From: Labilithrix sp.
Lineage (GTDB): Bacteria > Myxococcota_A > Polyangia > Polyangiales > Polyangiaceae
NCBI GenBank assembly: GCA_019637195.1
Contig: JAHBWA010000026.1
Span: 18,852 to 82,851 of the forward strand
DNA length: 64,000 bases
Direction of reading: 5' to 3'
The position numbers and the translations under genes were made by a program. Below the pieces are notes generated by a model. That model had not been told where the DNA came from. It did not search any database and saw only the letters and a list, made by a program, of their open reading frames with translations. Position 1 is the first letter of the stretch. The number at the start of each line of letters is the position of its first letter. Of the stretch, positions 1 through 8,520 are shown piece by piece.

Positions 1-2
1 GC

Positions 3-362
3 TCGCGCTTCGTCGTCGGCGTCGTCGCGCGGCCCAACGTGCCGCTCGACCGCATCGAGGCGGCCGTCGACAAGGAGCTCGAGGCGATGAAGAAGTCGCC
101 GATGAGCGACGCCGAGCTCGAGCGCGCGAAGAACCTCGTCGAGACGGGCTTCGTGACGCGGCTCGAGAGCGTCCGCGAGCGGGCGTCGCTCCTCAACATG
201 TACCAGGCCGAGACGAAGGATCCGGGCTACGCGCAGAAGGATCTCCAGCGCTATCGCGCGGCGACGAAGGAAGGGGTCCGGGACGTCGCGGCGAAGGTGC
301 TCGACGCGAACGCGCGCGTGATCCTCCGGGTCGTCCCCGTGAAGAAGGGGAAGGCGCAGTGA
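3..362 (+). CDS. M16 family metallopeptidase, C-terminal fragment (gene begins before the window)
   Basis: The reading frame is open from the first bases of the window, so the gene starts upstream and only about 119 codons are visible. The visible part resembles the last helical region of M16B (processing-peptidase-like) domains, with the pattern SDAELERAKN and then charged helices ending in a beta-strand ILRVVPVKK. The zinc motif HxxEH would lie upstream and cannot be checked. The stop TGA (360-362) overlaps the GTG start of the next M16 gene (GTGA), indicating translational coupling. By analogy with paired M16 proteins this is probably the catalytic partner of the degenerate downstream protein; that role is inference. 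Confidence 0.75.
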   Translation, partial: SRFVVGVVARPNVPLDRIEAAVDKELEAMKKSPMSDAELERAKNLVETGFVTRLESVRERASLLNMYQAETKDPGYAQKDLQRYRAATKEGVRDVAAKVLDANARVILRVVPVKKGKAQ

Positions 363-1876
363 AGCTCGAGCTCGTCGCGCTCGGCGTCCTCGCCGCCTCG
401 CTCGTCGCGGCGTGCGGGGGCGAGGACTCCGGGCGCAGGCCTCCCGACGCGCCCCGCCCGGTAGCCGCCGCCGACGCCGGGGCGCCGGATCCGCTCGGCC
501 CGAAGCCCGAGCCGGGCCAGCCCGCGGCCTACACGCCGCCCGTCCCCGTCCGTTACAAGCGCCCCAGCGGGATGGAGGTGTGGCTCCTCGAGCGCCACGC
601 GCTGCCGATCGTCTCGATGCAGGTCGTCGTCCCGGCGGGCGCCGCGCACGATCCCGAGGGCAAGGGCGGCCTCGCCCTCACGACGGCGAACATGCTCGAC
701 GAAGGCGCCGGCGCGCGCGGACCGCTCGAGCTCTCGCGCGAGATCGATCGGCTCGGCGCGACGATCCGCACGGGCGCGTACGCCGACTACGGCTTCGCCC
801 AGCTCACCGTCCTCAAGAAGAACCTCACGCCCGCCGCGGCGCTCTTCGGTGACGTCGTCGGCAAGCCGCAGCTCAGCGCGGTCGAGTACAAGCGCGTCCA
901 CGACCTCTGGCGGAACGCGCTCCGCGCGCGGCAGAGCGAGCCCGACGCGGTCGCCGGCGTCGTGGTCGCGCGCAAGGTCTATCCGGAGGGGCATCCGTAC
1001 GCGCACCCGAGCGACGGCACGCTGGCGTCGTCGGCGGCCGTGACGCTCGCCGACGTGAAGAAGTTCTACGCCGAGCGCTGGCGCCCGGATCGCGCGAAGC
1101 TCGTCGTCGTGGGCGACGTCACGCGAGCCGAGCTCGACGCCGTCCTCGATCAGGCGCTCGCGTCCTGGAGGGCGCCGGCCGCGGCTCCGCTGGGGGACTC
1201 GCTCGGGCCGCCGGCGCCGCTCGTCGGGCGCCCGGCGCCCGTGAACGTCCGGCGCCGCGTGGTCGTCGTCGATCGGCCCGACGCGCCGCAGTCCGTCATC
1301 GCCGTGGCGCGCCCCGGAGTGTCGGCGTTCGACGAGGAGAGCGCGGTCCTCACGCGCGTCAACGCCGCGCTCGGCGGGAGCTTCACGTCGCGCCTGAACC
1401 AGAGCCTGCGCGAGGAGCACGGCTGGAGCTACGGCGCGCGGAGCCGCTTCTCGTTCACGCGGATGCGCGGCGTGTTCGTCGCGCAGGCGGCGGTCCACAC
1501 GGAGCACACCGGCGACGCGGTCCAGGCGATGCTCGCGGAGATCGGCGCGATGGCCAAGGACGGCCTCACCGCCGAAGAGGTCGACAAGACGAAGCAGCTC
1601 GCGCGCGCCGATCTCGTCGAGGCGTTCGAGACCGTCCAGGCGGCCGCCGCGCGCCTCGGGCGGAACGCCGGCGTCGGCCACGGTCCGGACCACGAGGCGG
1701 CCGCGAGCCACGTGACGGCGCGAGCGGACAAGGCGACGCTCGAGCGCTACGCCGCGCAGTACCTCGACCTCGACGCGGCGACGATCGTCATCGTCGGACC
1801 GCGGGCGAAGATCAAACCCCAGCTCGAGGCGATCGGCGTCACCGCGATCGAGTCGAGCGGTCCGGAGGGCCAGTGA
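359..1876 (+). CDS. M16 peptidase-like lipoprotein, zinc motif missing (probable non-catalytic partner)
   Basis: This 505-residue protein has a lipoprotein signal with lipobox SLVAAC (Cys19) and a Pro/Ala linker to about residue 62. Two M16 halves follow. Where active M16 enzymes have HxxEH followed by a distal Glu, this sequence reads GGLALTTANMLDEG (residues 103-116), so both His and the Glu are absent. The second half keeps the M16 signature around LREEHGWSYGARS, which normally shapes the substrate chamber. It should therefore be a structural subunit pairing with the M16 protein encoded just upstream, anchored in a membrane facing the periplasm. The GTG start overlaps the previous stop by 4 bp, and its own stop overlaps the next start the same way. 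The family call is firm; partner and substrate are inference. Confidence 0.88.
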   Translation: MKLELVALGVLAASLVAACGGEDSGRRPPDAPRPVAAADAGAPDPLGPKPEPGQPAAYTPPVPVRYKRPSGMEVWLLERHALPIVSMQVVVPAGAAHDPEGKGGLALTTANMLDEGAGARGPLELSREIDRLGATIRTGAYADYGFAQLTVLKKNLTPAAALFGDVVGKPQLSAVEYKRVHDLWRNALRARQSEPDAVAGVVVARKVYPEGHPYAHPSDGTLASSAAVTLADVKKFYAERWRPDRAKLVVVGDVTRAELDAVLDQALASWRAPAAAPLGDSLGPPAPLVGRPAPVNVRRRVVVVDRPDAPQSVIAVARPGVSAFDEESAVLTRVNAALGGSFTSRLNQSLREEHGWSYGARSRFSFTRMRGVFVAQAAVHTEHTGDAVQAMLAEIGAMAKDGLTAEEVDKTKQLARADLVEAFETVQAAAARLGRNAGVGHGPDHEAAASHVTARADKATLERYAAQYLDLDAATIVIVGPRAKIKPQLEAIGVTAIESSGPEGQ

Positions 1877-2403
1877 CGACGAACGGATCGACGAACGGAA
1901 GTGGGCGGCTCGCCATCGAGCTCGCGCCGGGCGCGGAGGACAACGCCTTCGCGACGATGCTGGCGGACCTCGTGCGCCAGAACCTCGAGAGCAAGCCGCA
2001 CAAGCGGAAGGACTTCGACGCGCTCGACGGAAAGGTCGCGCTCATCGCGGACGACGCCGACGTCGCGCTGACGCTCGAGTTCACCGCGCCGCGCTTTCCC
2101 ACGCGCTCCGGAGGCCTCGGCGGGGAGCGGCCGGCGAGCGGCGGGGGCCGGCTGACCCTGCACGACGGCATCAAGGGAGTGCCGGACGTCGCCGTCCGGG
2201 GCTCGGCGGACGCGATCATGGCGCTCTCGAACGTCCCGCTCCTCCGGCCCTTCGGCCTCCCGCTCCCGACCGATCGCCCGTCGCTCGACGTCCTCCGGGG
2301 TATGGTGCGGGCGTCGTTCACCGGAGAGCTCAGGATTTATGGCATGTTCGGCAACATCCTCTTGCTCTCGCGCCTCACCCGCGTCATGAGCGTCAACGGC
2401 TGA
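1873..2403 (+). CDS. small hypothetical protein, possible SCP2-like domain
   Basis: The 176-residue protein has no signal peptide or membrane segment. Its second half (about residues 95-175) alternates beta and helix patterns, with VAVRGSADAIMAL and a final FTGELRIYGMFGNILLL stretch. This resembles the end of SCP2/sterol-carrier-type domains, where a hydrophobic C-terminal helix lines a lipid pocket; the similarity is weak and read by eye only. The GTG start overlaps the M16 stop (GTGA at 1873-1876), so it is the third member of the M16 transcription unit. No catalytic residues are evident. It could bind a lipid or act as an accessory protein, but its function is unknown. Confidence 0.6.
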   Translation: MTTNGSTNGSGRLAIELAPGAEDNAFATMLADLVRQNLESKPHKRKDFDALDGKVALIADDADVALTLEFTAPRFPTRSGGLGGERPASGGGRLTLHDGIKGVPDVAVRGSADAIMALSNVPLLRPFGLPLPTDRPSLDVLRGMVRASFTGELRIYGMFGNILLLSRLTRVMSVNG

Positions 2404-2483
2404 GCGAGGCGCTCCCAGAGCGGAGGCCCCGCAAACCGTCCCGAGGTCATGGAAATTCGAGGGCTAAGCCGTCGAAAACGTCC

Positions 2484-2512
2484 TTGACCGTACCTAGGCC
2501 TGGGGGTAACTT
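2484..2512 (+). promoter_or_regulatory. candidate sigma-70-type promoter for the rpsP operon
   Basis: A TTGACC hexamer at 2484-2489 is followed after a 17-bp spacer by TAACTT at 2507-2512, about 60 bp before the rpsP ATG. Spacing is ideal and the -35 box matches five of six consensus bases; the -10 match is weaker. The site lies in the 170-bp gap between the M16 unit and rpsP, where a promoter is expected. Confidence 0.45.
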
Positions 2513-2573
2513 CCGCGCCCCCGAAGGTGGCGAGAGCCCCCATCTGCTACGCTGATCTGGAGACCGAAGGTTC

Positions 2574-2852
2574 ATGGCCGTTCATATCCGCCTCGCTCGC
2601 GCGGGCACCAAGAAGAAGCCCTTTTATCGCGTGGTCGTCACCGATCAGCGCAGCCCCCGCGGCGGCCGGTTCCTCGAGAACATCGGGACGTTCGATCCTG
2701 CGAAGGAGATGAAGGTCGTCGACGGCAAGACCCCGCTTCAGCTCGACCAGGAGCGCCTCGCGCACTGGACCGGCCGCGGTGCGCTCCCGTCGGAGACGCT
2801 CGGTCGCCTCATCAAGGCGTCCGCCAAGGCGCTGGCAGCGGCAACGAAGTAA
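2574..2852 (+). CDS. rpsP: 30S ribosomal protein S16
   Basis: The 92-residue protein has the S16 N-terminus (MAVHIRLARAGTKKKPFYR) and the conserved RGGRFLENIGTFDP segment. Length is normal for bacterial S16, with a slightly Ala/Lys-rich end. S16 binds 16S rRNA early in assembly of the 30S subunit body. It opens the classical order rpsP-khpA-rimM-trmD, preserved here as a ribosome-maturation operon. The start is fixed by homology: the conserved N-terminal Met is at 2574. Confidence 0.98.
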   Translation: MAVHIRLARAGTKKKPFYRVVVTDQRSPRGGRFLENIGTFDPAKEMKVVDGKTPLQLDQERLAHWTGRGALPSETLGRLIKASAKALAAATK

Positions 2853-2924
2853 AACGCAGTTGGGCTCGAGCGATCCCCGCGCGCGCGCAGTAGTTGGGCG
2901 GGCCGGGGTGGGGATGATTCGGAC

Positions 2925-3161
2925 ATGCCGCTGAAAGAGCTGATTAAAGCGATCGCGATGGAGCTCGTGGACCATCCCGATCAGGTCGTCGTGACGGAGA
3001 TCGCGAGCGATCACAACAGCCTCATCGAGCTTCGCGTCGCGAAAGAAGACGTCGGCAAGGTGATCGGCAAGGAGGGGCGCACCGCTCAGTCGATGCGCAC
3101 CATCCTCGCCGCCGTGTCGACGAAGCTCGGCAAGCGCGCGCACCTCGACATCGTCGACTGA
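2925..3161 (+). CDS. khpA: KH-domain RNA-binding protein KhpA
   Basis: The 78-residue protein is a single type II KH domain with the GxxG loop in VIGKEGRTAQSMRTI (around residues 44-58), which contacts single-stranded RNA. Length and position between rpsP and rimM match KhpA (older name YlqC). In other bacteria KhpA pairs with KhpB/Jag as a global RNA chaperone. It starts at an ATG 72 bp after rpsP and stops 12 bp before the rimM GTG, so it is probably co-transcribed with the ribosome-maturation genes. Confidence 0.95.
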   Translation: MPLKELIKAIAMELVDHPDQVVVTEIASDHNSLIELRVAKEDVGKVIGKEGRTAQSMRTILAAVSTKLGKRAHLDIVD

Positions 3162-3173
3162 GGCGCGGTCTTC

Positions 3174-3932
3174 GTGGCCGACCTCGACGCGTGGGTGCCG
3201 CTCGCGGAGATCGCGCGCCCGCACGGAGTGCGCGGCGAGGTCCGCCTCAAGCTGTTCAACAAGGCGAGCGACGTCCTGCTCGAGCGGGACGAGGTGCTGC
3301 TCCGCCTTGCGGACGGCGAGGAGCACGAGGTCTCGGTCGAGCGCGCGCGCCGCGCGGACGACGCCGTCCTGATGAAGCTCTACTCCGTCGACGATCGCGA
3401 GCGCGCCGAGGAGCTCCGCGGCGCGCTCGTCTGCGTTCGCCGCCGCGACTTCCCTCAGCCGGAGGACGGCGAGTTCTACACCGTGGACGTCGTCGGCGCC
3501 GAGGTGCGGCTGAACGGCGAGCGGCTGGGCGTCGTCACGGAGATCATGTCGTACCCGACGCTCGAGGCGCTGCTCGTGCGCTTCGACGACGGCAAGGGTG
3601 ACTGGGAGATCCCGCTCACCGAGACGTACGTGGGCAAGGTCGACACGGCCGCGCGGCTCGTGGAGCTGCTCACCCTCGACGATCTCGAGCAGCTGCCGGC
3701 GAAGAAGCCGAAGAAGCCGAAGCGCCCCCGTCGAGGGGCGGGCGGGCAGGGCTCCGGCGGAGCGGCCGAGGGCGGCGAGCCCGGTGAGTTGGACCACCAG
3801 CCCGCGGGCTCGCCGGAAGACGGCGCAGCGGACGACGACGTCTCGGGCGACGGTGCAGCGGACGACGACGCTTCGGCGGACGACGGCGCGGCGAGCGACG
3901 AGGCCGAGAGCGCGCGCCCGGACGGGGCGTAG
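3174..3932 (+). CDS. rimM: ribosome maturation factor RimM with long acidic tail
   Basis: RimM helps mature the 30S head by acting on 16S rRNA and S19. The N-terminal beta-barrel begins with [20 protein letters not shown] (residues 6-25), the family signature, and a PRC-barrel half follows, with [11 protein letters not shown] and [10 protein letters not shown]. The conserved protein ends near residue 170. The remaining 80 residues are a [11 protein letters not shown] basic patch followed by a Gly/Glu/Asp-rich, probably disordered tail with repeated DDD segments, unusual for RimM. The GTG start is at 3174, 12 bp after khpA; the TAG stop ends one base before the trmD GTG start. Confidence 0.96.
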   Translation: MADLDAWVPLAEIARPHGVRGEVRLKLFNKASDVLLERDEVLLRLADGEEHEVSVERARRADDAVLMKLYSVDDRERAEELRGALVCVRRRDFPQPEDGEFYTVDVVGAEVRLNGERLGVVTEIMSYPTLEALLVRFDDGKGDWEIPLTETYVGKVDTAARLVELLTLDDLEQLPAKKPKKPKRPRRGAGGQGSGGAAEGGEPGELDHQPAGSPEDGAADDDVSGDGAADDDASADDGAASDEAESARPDGA

Positions 3933-3933
3933 C

Positions 3934-4734
3934 GTGCGCGTCGACATCGTCACGCTGTTCCCGGAGCTGTTCGAGACGTTCCTCGCGACGAGCTTCGTGG
4001 GCCGCGCGATCAAGGGCGGCGAGCTCGCGGTCCGTATGCGGTCGCCGCGCGAGCACGGGCTCGGCAAGCACCGCAGCGTCGACGACACGCCCTACGGCGG
4101 CGGCAGCGGGATGGTCATGCGCGTCGACGTCCTCGTCGCGTGCATGGAGGCGCTCGACGCCGAGGCCGAGGCCGCGGGCGAGCCGCGCGCGCGCCGCATC
4201 CTCTTGACCCCGCAGGGCGCGCCCTTCGCGCAGCCCGCGGCCGCGAGGCTCGCTCTGGAGCCGGCCTTCATGCTCGTGTGCGGCCGCTACGAGGGCTTCG
4301 ACGAGCGCATCCGGAGCTTCGTCGACGAGGAGATCTCGCTCGGCGATTTCGTGATGACGGGCGGCGAGGTCGCGGCGATGGCGATCGTCGAGGCCACCGT
4401 GCGGCTCGTCCCTGGCGTGCTCGGCAACGCGGAGTCGATCCGCGAGGAGTCCCACGGCGAGGGAGGCCTCCTCGAGTACCCGCAGTACACGCGCCCCGCG
4501 GAGTTCCGCGGGCTCGCGATCCCCGACGTCCTCGCCGGTGGTCATCACGCCGAGATCGCAAAGTGGCGCGGCGCGCAGTCGCTCGCGCGGACACGTGAAC
4601 GTCGTCCAGACCTGCTCGCGCACGGCGGCGGCGCCGCGCGTGGGCCGGCAGCTCCGGACGTCGAGCCGTCACGCGGTCCGGGGTCTCCGGCGGGAAGCGG
4701 TCCGGGGTCTCCGGCGGGAAAGGCGAGCGAATGA
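3934..4734 (+). CDS. trmD: tRNA (guanine37-N1)-methyltransferase
   Basis: TrmD methylates G37 next to the anticodon of tRNAs reading CNN codons and so prevents +1 frameshifting. The 266-residue protein shows the SPOUT trefoil-knot motifs: [48 protein letters not shown] and [13 protein letters not shown]. The GTG at 3934 is chosen because the conserved N-terminus ([12 protein letters not shown]) begins right there, one base after the rimM stop; the frame extends upstream only as a shadow of rimM. The C-terminus carries about 40 extra Gly/Pro/Ser residues, including an in-frame duplicated 24-bp unit. The stop overlaps the next start (ATGA). Confidence 0.97.
   Translation: MRVDIVTLFPELFETFLATSFVGRAIKGGELAVRMRSPREHGLGKHRSVDDTPYGGGSGMVMRVDVLVACMEALDAEAEAAGEPRARRILLTPQGAPFAQPAAARLALEPAFMLVCGRYEGFDERIRSFVDEEISLGDFVMTGGEVAAMAIVEATVRLVPGVLGNAESIREESHGEGGLLEYPQYTRPAEFRGLAIPDVLAGGHHAEIAKWRGAQSLARTRERRPDLLAHGGGAARGPAAPDVEPSRGPGSPAGSGPGSPAGKASE
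4673..4720 (+). repeat. perfect 24-bp tandem duplication at the 3' end of trmD
   Basis: Two identical adjacent copies of a 24-bp unit beginning GCGGTCCGGGGTCTCC lie at 4673-4696 and 4697-4720. The length is a multiple of three, so the duplication adds eight residues to the TrmD tail without a frameshift. It resembles the other short duplications near gene ends in this window. Confidence 0.95.
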
Positions 4735-5282
4735 GGCGTCTGTCGATCGCGCTCGTCCATCATCCGGTGCTCGACGCCAAGGGCGTGGCGGGGACGAGCA
4801 CGCTGACCACGATCGACGTGCACGATCTGTCGCGGAGCGCGCGGACGTACGGCTGCGAGGCCTTCTACATCGTCCACCCGATCGAGGCGCAGCAGGCGCT
4901 CGCGCACCGCATCGTCGACCACTGGACGCACGGGTCCAGCGCGAAGCGCATCCCGGATCGCAAAGACGCCCTCGCGATCTCGCGCGTCGTCGCGACGCTC
5001 GCGGACGCGCGCGCCGCGTGCGGGGAAGGGACCGAGCTCTGGGTGACCGCCGCGCGCTCGATCGGCGCCCCCGTGGCGTGGTCCGCCGCGCGCGCGACGC
5101 TGGCCGCCGGAGGCCCGCCGGTCCTCTTGGTCTTCGGCACGAGCTGGGGCCTCGCGCCCGAGGTCGTCGCTGCCGCCGACGTCCTGCTCGAGCCGATCCA
5201 CGGCGCCGGGGACTTCAACCACCTCAGCGTCCGCGCGGCGTGCGCGATCGCGCTCGACCGGCTGGTGGTGGCGCGGGCCTAG
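4731..5282 (+). CDS. SPOUT-class SAM-dependent RNA methyltransferase-like protein (PF09936-type)
   Basis: The 183-residue protein begins [18 protein letters not shown] and has [22 protein letters not shown], typical of the small family often encoded directly after trmD. The C-terminal [14 protein letters not shown] plus [19 protein letters not shown] should form the knotted SAM pocket. It is cytoplasmic, with no signal. The ATG overlaps the trmD stop (ATGA), making it the last gene of the ribosome/tRNA maturation operon. The modified RNA is unknown; family and fold follow from motif resemblance. Confidence 0.85.
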   Translation: MRRLSIALVHHPVLDAKGVAGTSTLTTIDVHDLSRSARTYGCEAFYIVHPIEAQQALAHRIVDHWTHGSSAKRIPDRKDALAISRVVATLADARAACGEGTELWVTAARSIGAPVAWSAARATLAAGGPPVLLVFGTSWGLAPEVVAAADVLLEPIHGAGDFNHLSVRAACAIALDRLVVARA

Positions 5283-5366
5283 GCGCGTCGCGAGCGGCGA
5301 TGGCCGGGCGCAGGCTCGGTGGCGCGAGGGGCGGCGGTGCTCCGCTCGGGCCACGCGGAGCCCGCC

Positions 5367-5960
5367 TCACTTCAGGGTGAGCTCGAGCAGCCCAGAGCCC
5401 TGGAGACTTCGCTCCACGAGGGCGTAGAGCTTGCCTCCGCTGCTGGCGATTCCCCGCGCGGTGAGGCCGCGCAGCGCCGGAATGTCGTACGTCTTCGCGG
5501 CCGTCCCGTCGGCGCCCACGTGGACCACCGCCCCGGTCTCGGTGAGGGCGTACAGTTTGTCGTCGTAGGAGGCGATGTCGACCGTCCAGACCGTGCTCAA
5601 GATCGACCGCTGCGATCGGAGCTCCAGCGTCTCGGCGTTCAGGGGCAGAAGGACGTTCGTCGTGGTCGCGTCGCTGCCGGAGCCGCCGATCACGACGTCC
5701 GCGCCCGACCGCTCGCCGAACCGGACGCTGATCCGCGCCCCGAGCGCGGTGGTGTCGACGGAGACGAGCCTCGTGTTGGTCGTCGCGTCGAAGCGCGAGA
5801 CGTAGGTGCTGCCGCCGCACGCGCAGTGGCCAAAGAAGGTGTCGTGGCTCGCGGCGGCCACGGCCCAGCGGTCGACGCCGCCGTTCGCGGAGACGGCGTA
5901 CGTGCGGCGCGGACCGAGCTCCTTGGTCGCGAGCGAGTAGCCGACCAGAGGTCTCCTCGG
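5367..5960 (-). pseudogene. 5'-truncated beta-propeller-like protein remnant
   Basis: The minus-strand frame reads as convincing protein from about 5960 down to the stop at 5367, including LVGYSLATKELGPRRTYAV, WAVAAASHDTFFGHCACGG and a final YALVERSLQGSGLLELTLK. It looks like the last blades of a propeller or quinoprotein-like domain with repeated xKLYAL segments. There is no plausible start, signal peptide or ribosome-binding site at its beginning: the sensible protein simply begins where the LysR-type gene ends (5968). A GTG at 5861 could give 164 residues but would cut into a continuing domain. I read it as a gene that lost its 5' part when the regulator segment arrived. A functional short protein is the alternative. 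Confidence 0.6.
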
Positions 5961-5967
5961 GAGCCGC

Positions 5968-6888
5968 TCACTCTCGCGGCGCGGGGCGCTCGCCGAAGAG
6001 GCTCTCGCGCGCGGCGTCCGAGATCGCCGCCACCGCAGGGTTGCGGATGCGGCGCTCGGGGGAGATGGCGTAGAAGCGCTCGACGACGTCGCGTGTCTCG
6101 CCCACCGGATCGACGCCGTACGTCGCGGCGATCTCCGTCGCGATGACCGACGGCACGACGAACACCCCGTGGCCCGCCGCGCCGAACGCCTTGAGGAGCG
6201 CGCTGTCCTCGAGCTCGGCGACGACGCGTGGGACGATCCCGCGCGCGTCGAACCACGCCTCGAGCTCGCGCCGGAGGGCCGAGCCCGTCGTCGGGAGGAG
6301 CATGGGAGCCTGGTCGAGGCTCTCCGGGAAATCGCCGCGGAGCCGGCGGGCGACGTCCGGCTGGCCGAAGAACGTCACGCCGCAGTCGCCGAGGAGATGG
6401 TTGTAGGCGCGGACGCTGCTCCCGGTGGGGAGCGGCGTGTCGGCCAGCACGAGGTCGTAGGCGTGGGAGGCGAGGCCCGCGATCAGCGCGTCGACGGCGC
6501 CCTCGTGGCAGACGAGGCGGGCAGGCGGGGTCGAGCTGAGCGCGGGCTCGAGCAAGTGTCGGACGACGAGCTTGGGCAGCGCCTGGACGAGGCCGACGCG
6601 GAGGGTCGCGGCAGAGGGCAAGACCCGGCGCTCGAGGACGTCGCCGAGCTCACGTCCGAGCGCGAAGATCTCGTCGGCGTAGCGGTAGGCGACGTGGCCG
6701 ACGTCCGTGAGCACCAGGCGCCGGCCCTGCTTCGTGAAGAGCTCGTGCCCGACGCTCTCCTCGAGAGCTCGGATCTGACTGCTGAGCGCCGCGGGCGAAA
6801 GCTTCAGTAATTTCCCCGCATTGGCGAGCCCGCCTTCGCGGGCGACGAGCCAGAAGTACCGGAGGTGGTGAAAGTTGAGCCGTTGCAC
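5968..6888 (-). CDS. LysR-family transcriptional regulator, NhaR-type
   Basis: The 306-residue protein begins with LNFHHLRYFWLVAREGGLA, the NhaR-type winged-helix start, followed by the recognition helix LSPAALSSQIRALEESVG. The effector domain includes CGVTFFGQPDVARRL and ALLKAFGAAGHGVFVVPS, both close in pattern to E. coli NhaR. NhaR responds to sodium and activates antiporter genes; the inducer here is unknown. The start is the GTG at 6888. It is transcribed divergently from the DUF1275 gene at 6980, the usual arrangement for a LysR protein and its target, and the 91-bp gap is unusually AT-rich with an inverted repeat. Its 3' end abuts a truncated gene. Confidence 0.93.
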   Translation of the reverse strand: MQRLNFHHLRYFWLVAREGGLANAGKLLKLSPAALSSQIRALEESVGHELFTKQGRRLVLTDVGHVAYRYADEIFALGRELGDVLERRVLPSAATLRVGLVQALPKLVVRHLLEPALSSTPPARLVCHEGAVDALIAGLASHAYDLVLADTPLPTGSSVRAYNHLLGDCGVTFFGQPDVARRLRGDFPESLDQAPMLLPTTGSALRRELEAWFDARGIVPRVVAELEDSALLKAFGAAGHGVFVVPSVIATEIAATYGVDPVGETRDVVERFYAISPERRIRNPAVAAISDAARESLFGERPAPRE

Positions 6889-6914
6889 GATACCGCACCG
6901 AACGTTTCATAAAA

Positions 6915-6949
6915 TCTAACCATGCGATCAGAACTTTGTAGTTGTTAGA
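6915..6949. promoter_or_regulatory. dyad in the LysR/DUF1275 divergent promoter
   Basis: TCTAAC (6915-6920) and GTTAGA (6944-6949) form an inverted repeat centred at 6932, and a shorter dyad AACT/AGTT with a 4-bp spacer lies at 6932-6943. The region is AT-rich compared with its surroundings and separates divergent genes, the expected place for a LysR-type activator site. Not tested against a motif model. Confidence 0.4.
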
Positions 6950-6979
6950 AGCGTTTCCCCGACGCACGTTGAGGGTCCG

Positions 6980-7714
6980 ATGGTTGTCCACCACCCCGAT
7001 CGCCTTACGTCCGTCCGCCTGCTCGGCAGCTGGGCTCTGTTGGCGTTCGGCGCGGGCGCGGTCAACGTCGGCGCGTTCCTCGCGTGCCAGCGCTTCGTCG
7101 CCCACGTCACGGGGACGATCACGCTGGTCGGCGCCGACGCCGGCGACGTGCTCGGGCTCGACTACCTCCTCGTGCTCGCGTTCTTCATGATCGGCGCCGG
7201 CGCGTCCGTCGTCAGCGTCCGCAAGCTCGGCGACGGCAGCGGGCGCTTGCCCTACTGGATCCCGCTCACGCTCGTCTCGATCACGCTCGCCGCGGTCGCG
7301 CTCCTCGGCTTCGTCGGTGTGTTCGGGGTCTTCGGCGGTACGGTCGAGACCACGCACGACTTCGCCTTCCTCTGCATCATGAGCTTCGCGATGGGCATGC
7401 AGAACGCGGCCGTCGCGGCGAGCACGGGCATGGCCGTGCGGACGACGCACATGACCGGTCCGGCCACGGACTTCGCGGTCGCCGCCGCCACGCTCATCGT
7501 CGGCAATGCCGAGGAGCGTCCGAAGGCGTGGGCCTCGCTCACGTTGCGCGGAACGAAGCTGACCGCCTTCCTCGTCGGCTGCGCGGTGATGGTCCCCGTG
7601 TGCCGTCAGGTGGGGTTCCTCGCGTTCTTCGTCCCCGCGGTCGCGTGTGGCATCGCCACGGTCGCGAGCTTCTCGCCGCGGCACACCACGCAGCCGGCCG
7701 AGCAGCGGGCCTGA
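6980..7714 (+). CDS. YoaK/DUF1275-family membrane protein
   Basis: The 244-residue protein has about six hydrophobic segments. The family signature lies near the N-terminus: a helix, then GAGAVNVGAFLACQRFVAHV and TGTIT. Mid-protein it has FAMGMQNAAVAASTGMAVR followed by TTHMTGPATDFAV, the second DUF1275 hallmark with its conserved T-H-x-T-G. The family is a widespread inner-membrane group of unproven transport function. The ATG at 6980 gives a short cytoplasmic N-terminus. The divergent NhaR-type regulator suggests control by an ion or small effector; that is inference. Confidence 0.9.
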   Translation: MVVHHPDRLTSVRLLGSWALLAFGAGAVNVGAFLACQRFVAHVTGTITLVGADAGDVLGLDYLLVLAFFMIGAGASVVSVRKLGDGSGRLPYWIPLTLVSITLAAVALLGFVGVFGVFGGTVETTHDFAFLCIMSFAMGMQNAAVAASTGMAVRTTHMTGPATDFAVAAATLIVGNAEERPKAWASLTLRGTKLTAFLVGCAVMVPVCRQVGFLAFFVPAVACGIATVASFSPRHTTQPAEQRA

Positions 7715-7724
7715 CCTCGGCGCG

Positions 7725-8495
7725 TCAGAGACGGCGCGGCGTCGTGAGGAGCGCGGCGAGCTCCGGGCTCCGCGCGCCGAGCGCGTCGGTCTCGACGAAC
7801 GGTGGCTCGACCACGAGGCCGCCGGGCTTGCCCGGGACAGACTCGACGAGGACCACGCGGGCCTTGTCGTTCGCGCGCCCGTGCACGGCGCGGAGGCGCT
7901 TCGGCTCGAGGCCGTGCGCGCGCAGCGTCGTGAGCAGGGTCGTCGCCTCGATGGCCGGGTAGACGAAGCACGCGCGCGCGCGCCGGCCGGCGACCCTGCG
8001 AGCAGCCTCGACGAAGGTCGCGAGGTCGCCGTACTTGGCCGAGCGGACGCGCTCCGCCGGAGCTCGGCCGCGCCCGGGCGTCACGTACGGCGGGTTGCAC
8101 GCGACGAGGTCGGCGCCTTCTCGGAGACGCGTCGCGGCGTGGCGGACGTCGCCGACGACGATCTCCGTCTGCTCGGCCCACGCGTTCTCGCCGGCGTTGT
8201 CGACGGCGAGACGCGCGAGCGTCGGCTCGATCTCGACCATCGTCACACGCGCGGCGGCCTCGAAGTGCAGGAGCGTGAGCCCGACGGCGCCGACGCCGGC
8301 GCCGAGGTCGATCGCGTGGTGCGCGCGGGCGCCGCGAGGCTCTCCGCCCGCGAGGGCGCGCGCAGCGAACGCCGCGAGCAGGATCGCGTCGACGTTGACG
8401 CGGTAGCCGGCGCGTCGGGCCGGCTGGCGGAGCGAGAGCGTCCCCGCGAAGAGCCAGTCGTGGCTCACCCTGAGGAGATCGTCCGCTACCCCCAT
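7725..8495 (-). CDS. TrmN6/YfiC-like N6-adenine methyltransferase
   Basis: The 256-residue class I SAM methyltransferase has the SAM-binding loop DLGAGVGAVGLTLL, an acidic strand end MVEIEPTLARLAVDNA and the catalytic NPPY motif (in LVACNPPYVTPG) typical of N6-adenine methyltransferases. The N-terminal HDWLFAGTLSLRQPARRAGYR followed by VDAILLA matches the TrmN6 group, which modifies A37 of tRNA1(Val). The frame stays open upstream to 8927, but that part overlaps the neighbouring lipoprotein gene and reads as Arg/Ser noise, so the ATG at 8495 is chosen. It runs convergently to the DUF1275 gene, with a 10-bp gap. Confidence 0.88.
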   Translation of the reverse strand: MGVADDLLRVSHDWLFAGTLSLRQPARRAGYRVNVDAILLAAFAARALAGGEPRGARAHHAIDLGAGVGAVGLTLLHFEAAARVTMVEIEPTLARLAVDNAGENAWAEQTEIVVGDVRHAATRLREGADLVACNPPYVTPGRGRAPAERVRSAKYGDLATFVEAARRVAGRRARACFVYPAIEATTLLTTLRAHGLEPKRLRAVHGRANDKARVVLVESVPGKPGGLVVEPPFVETDALGARSPELAALLTTPRRL

Positions 8496-8520
8496 AAAGT
8501 GTCGAGCGAGAGTCTCCGCG

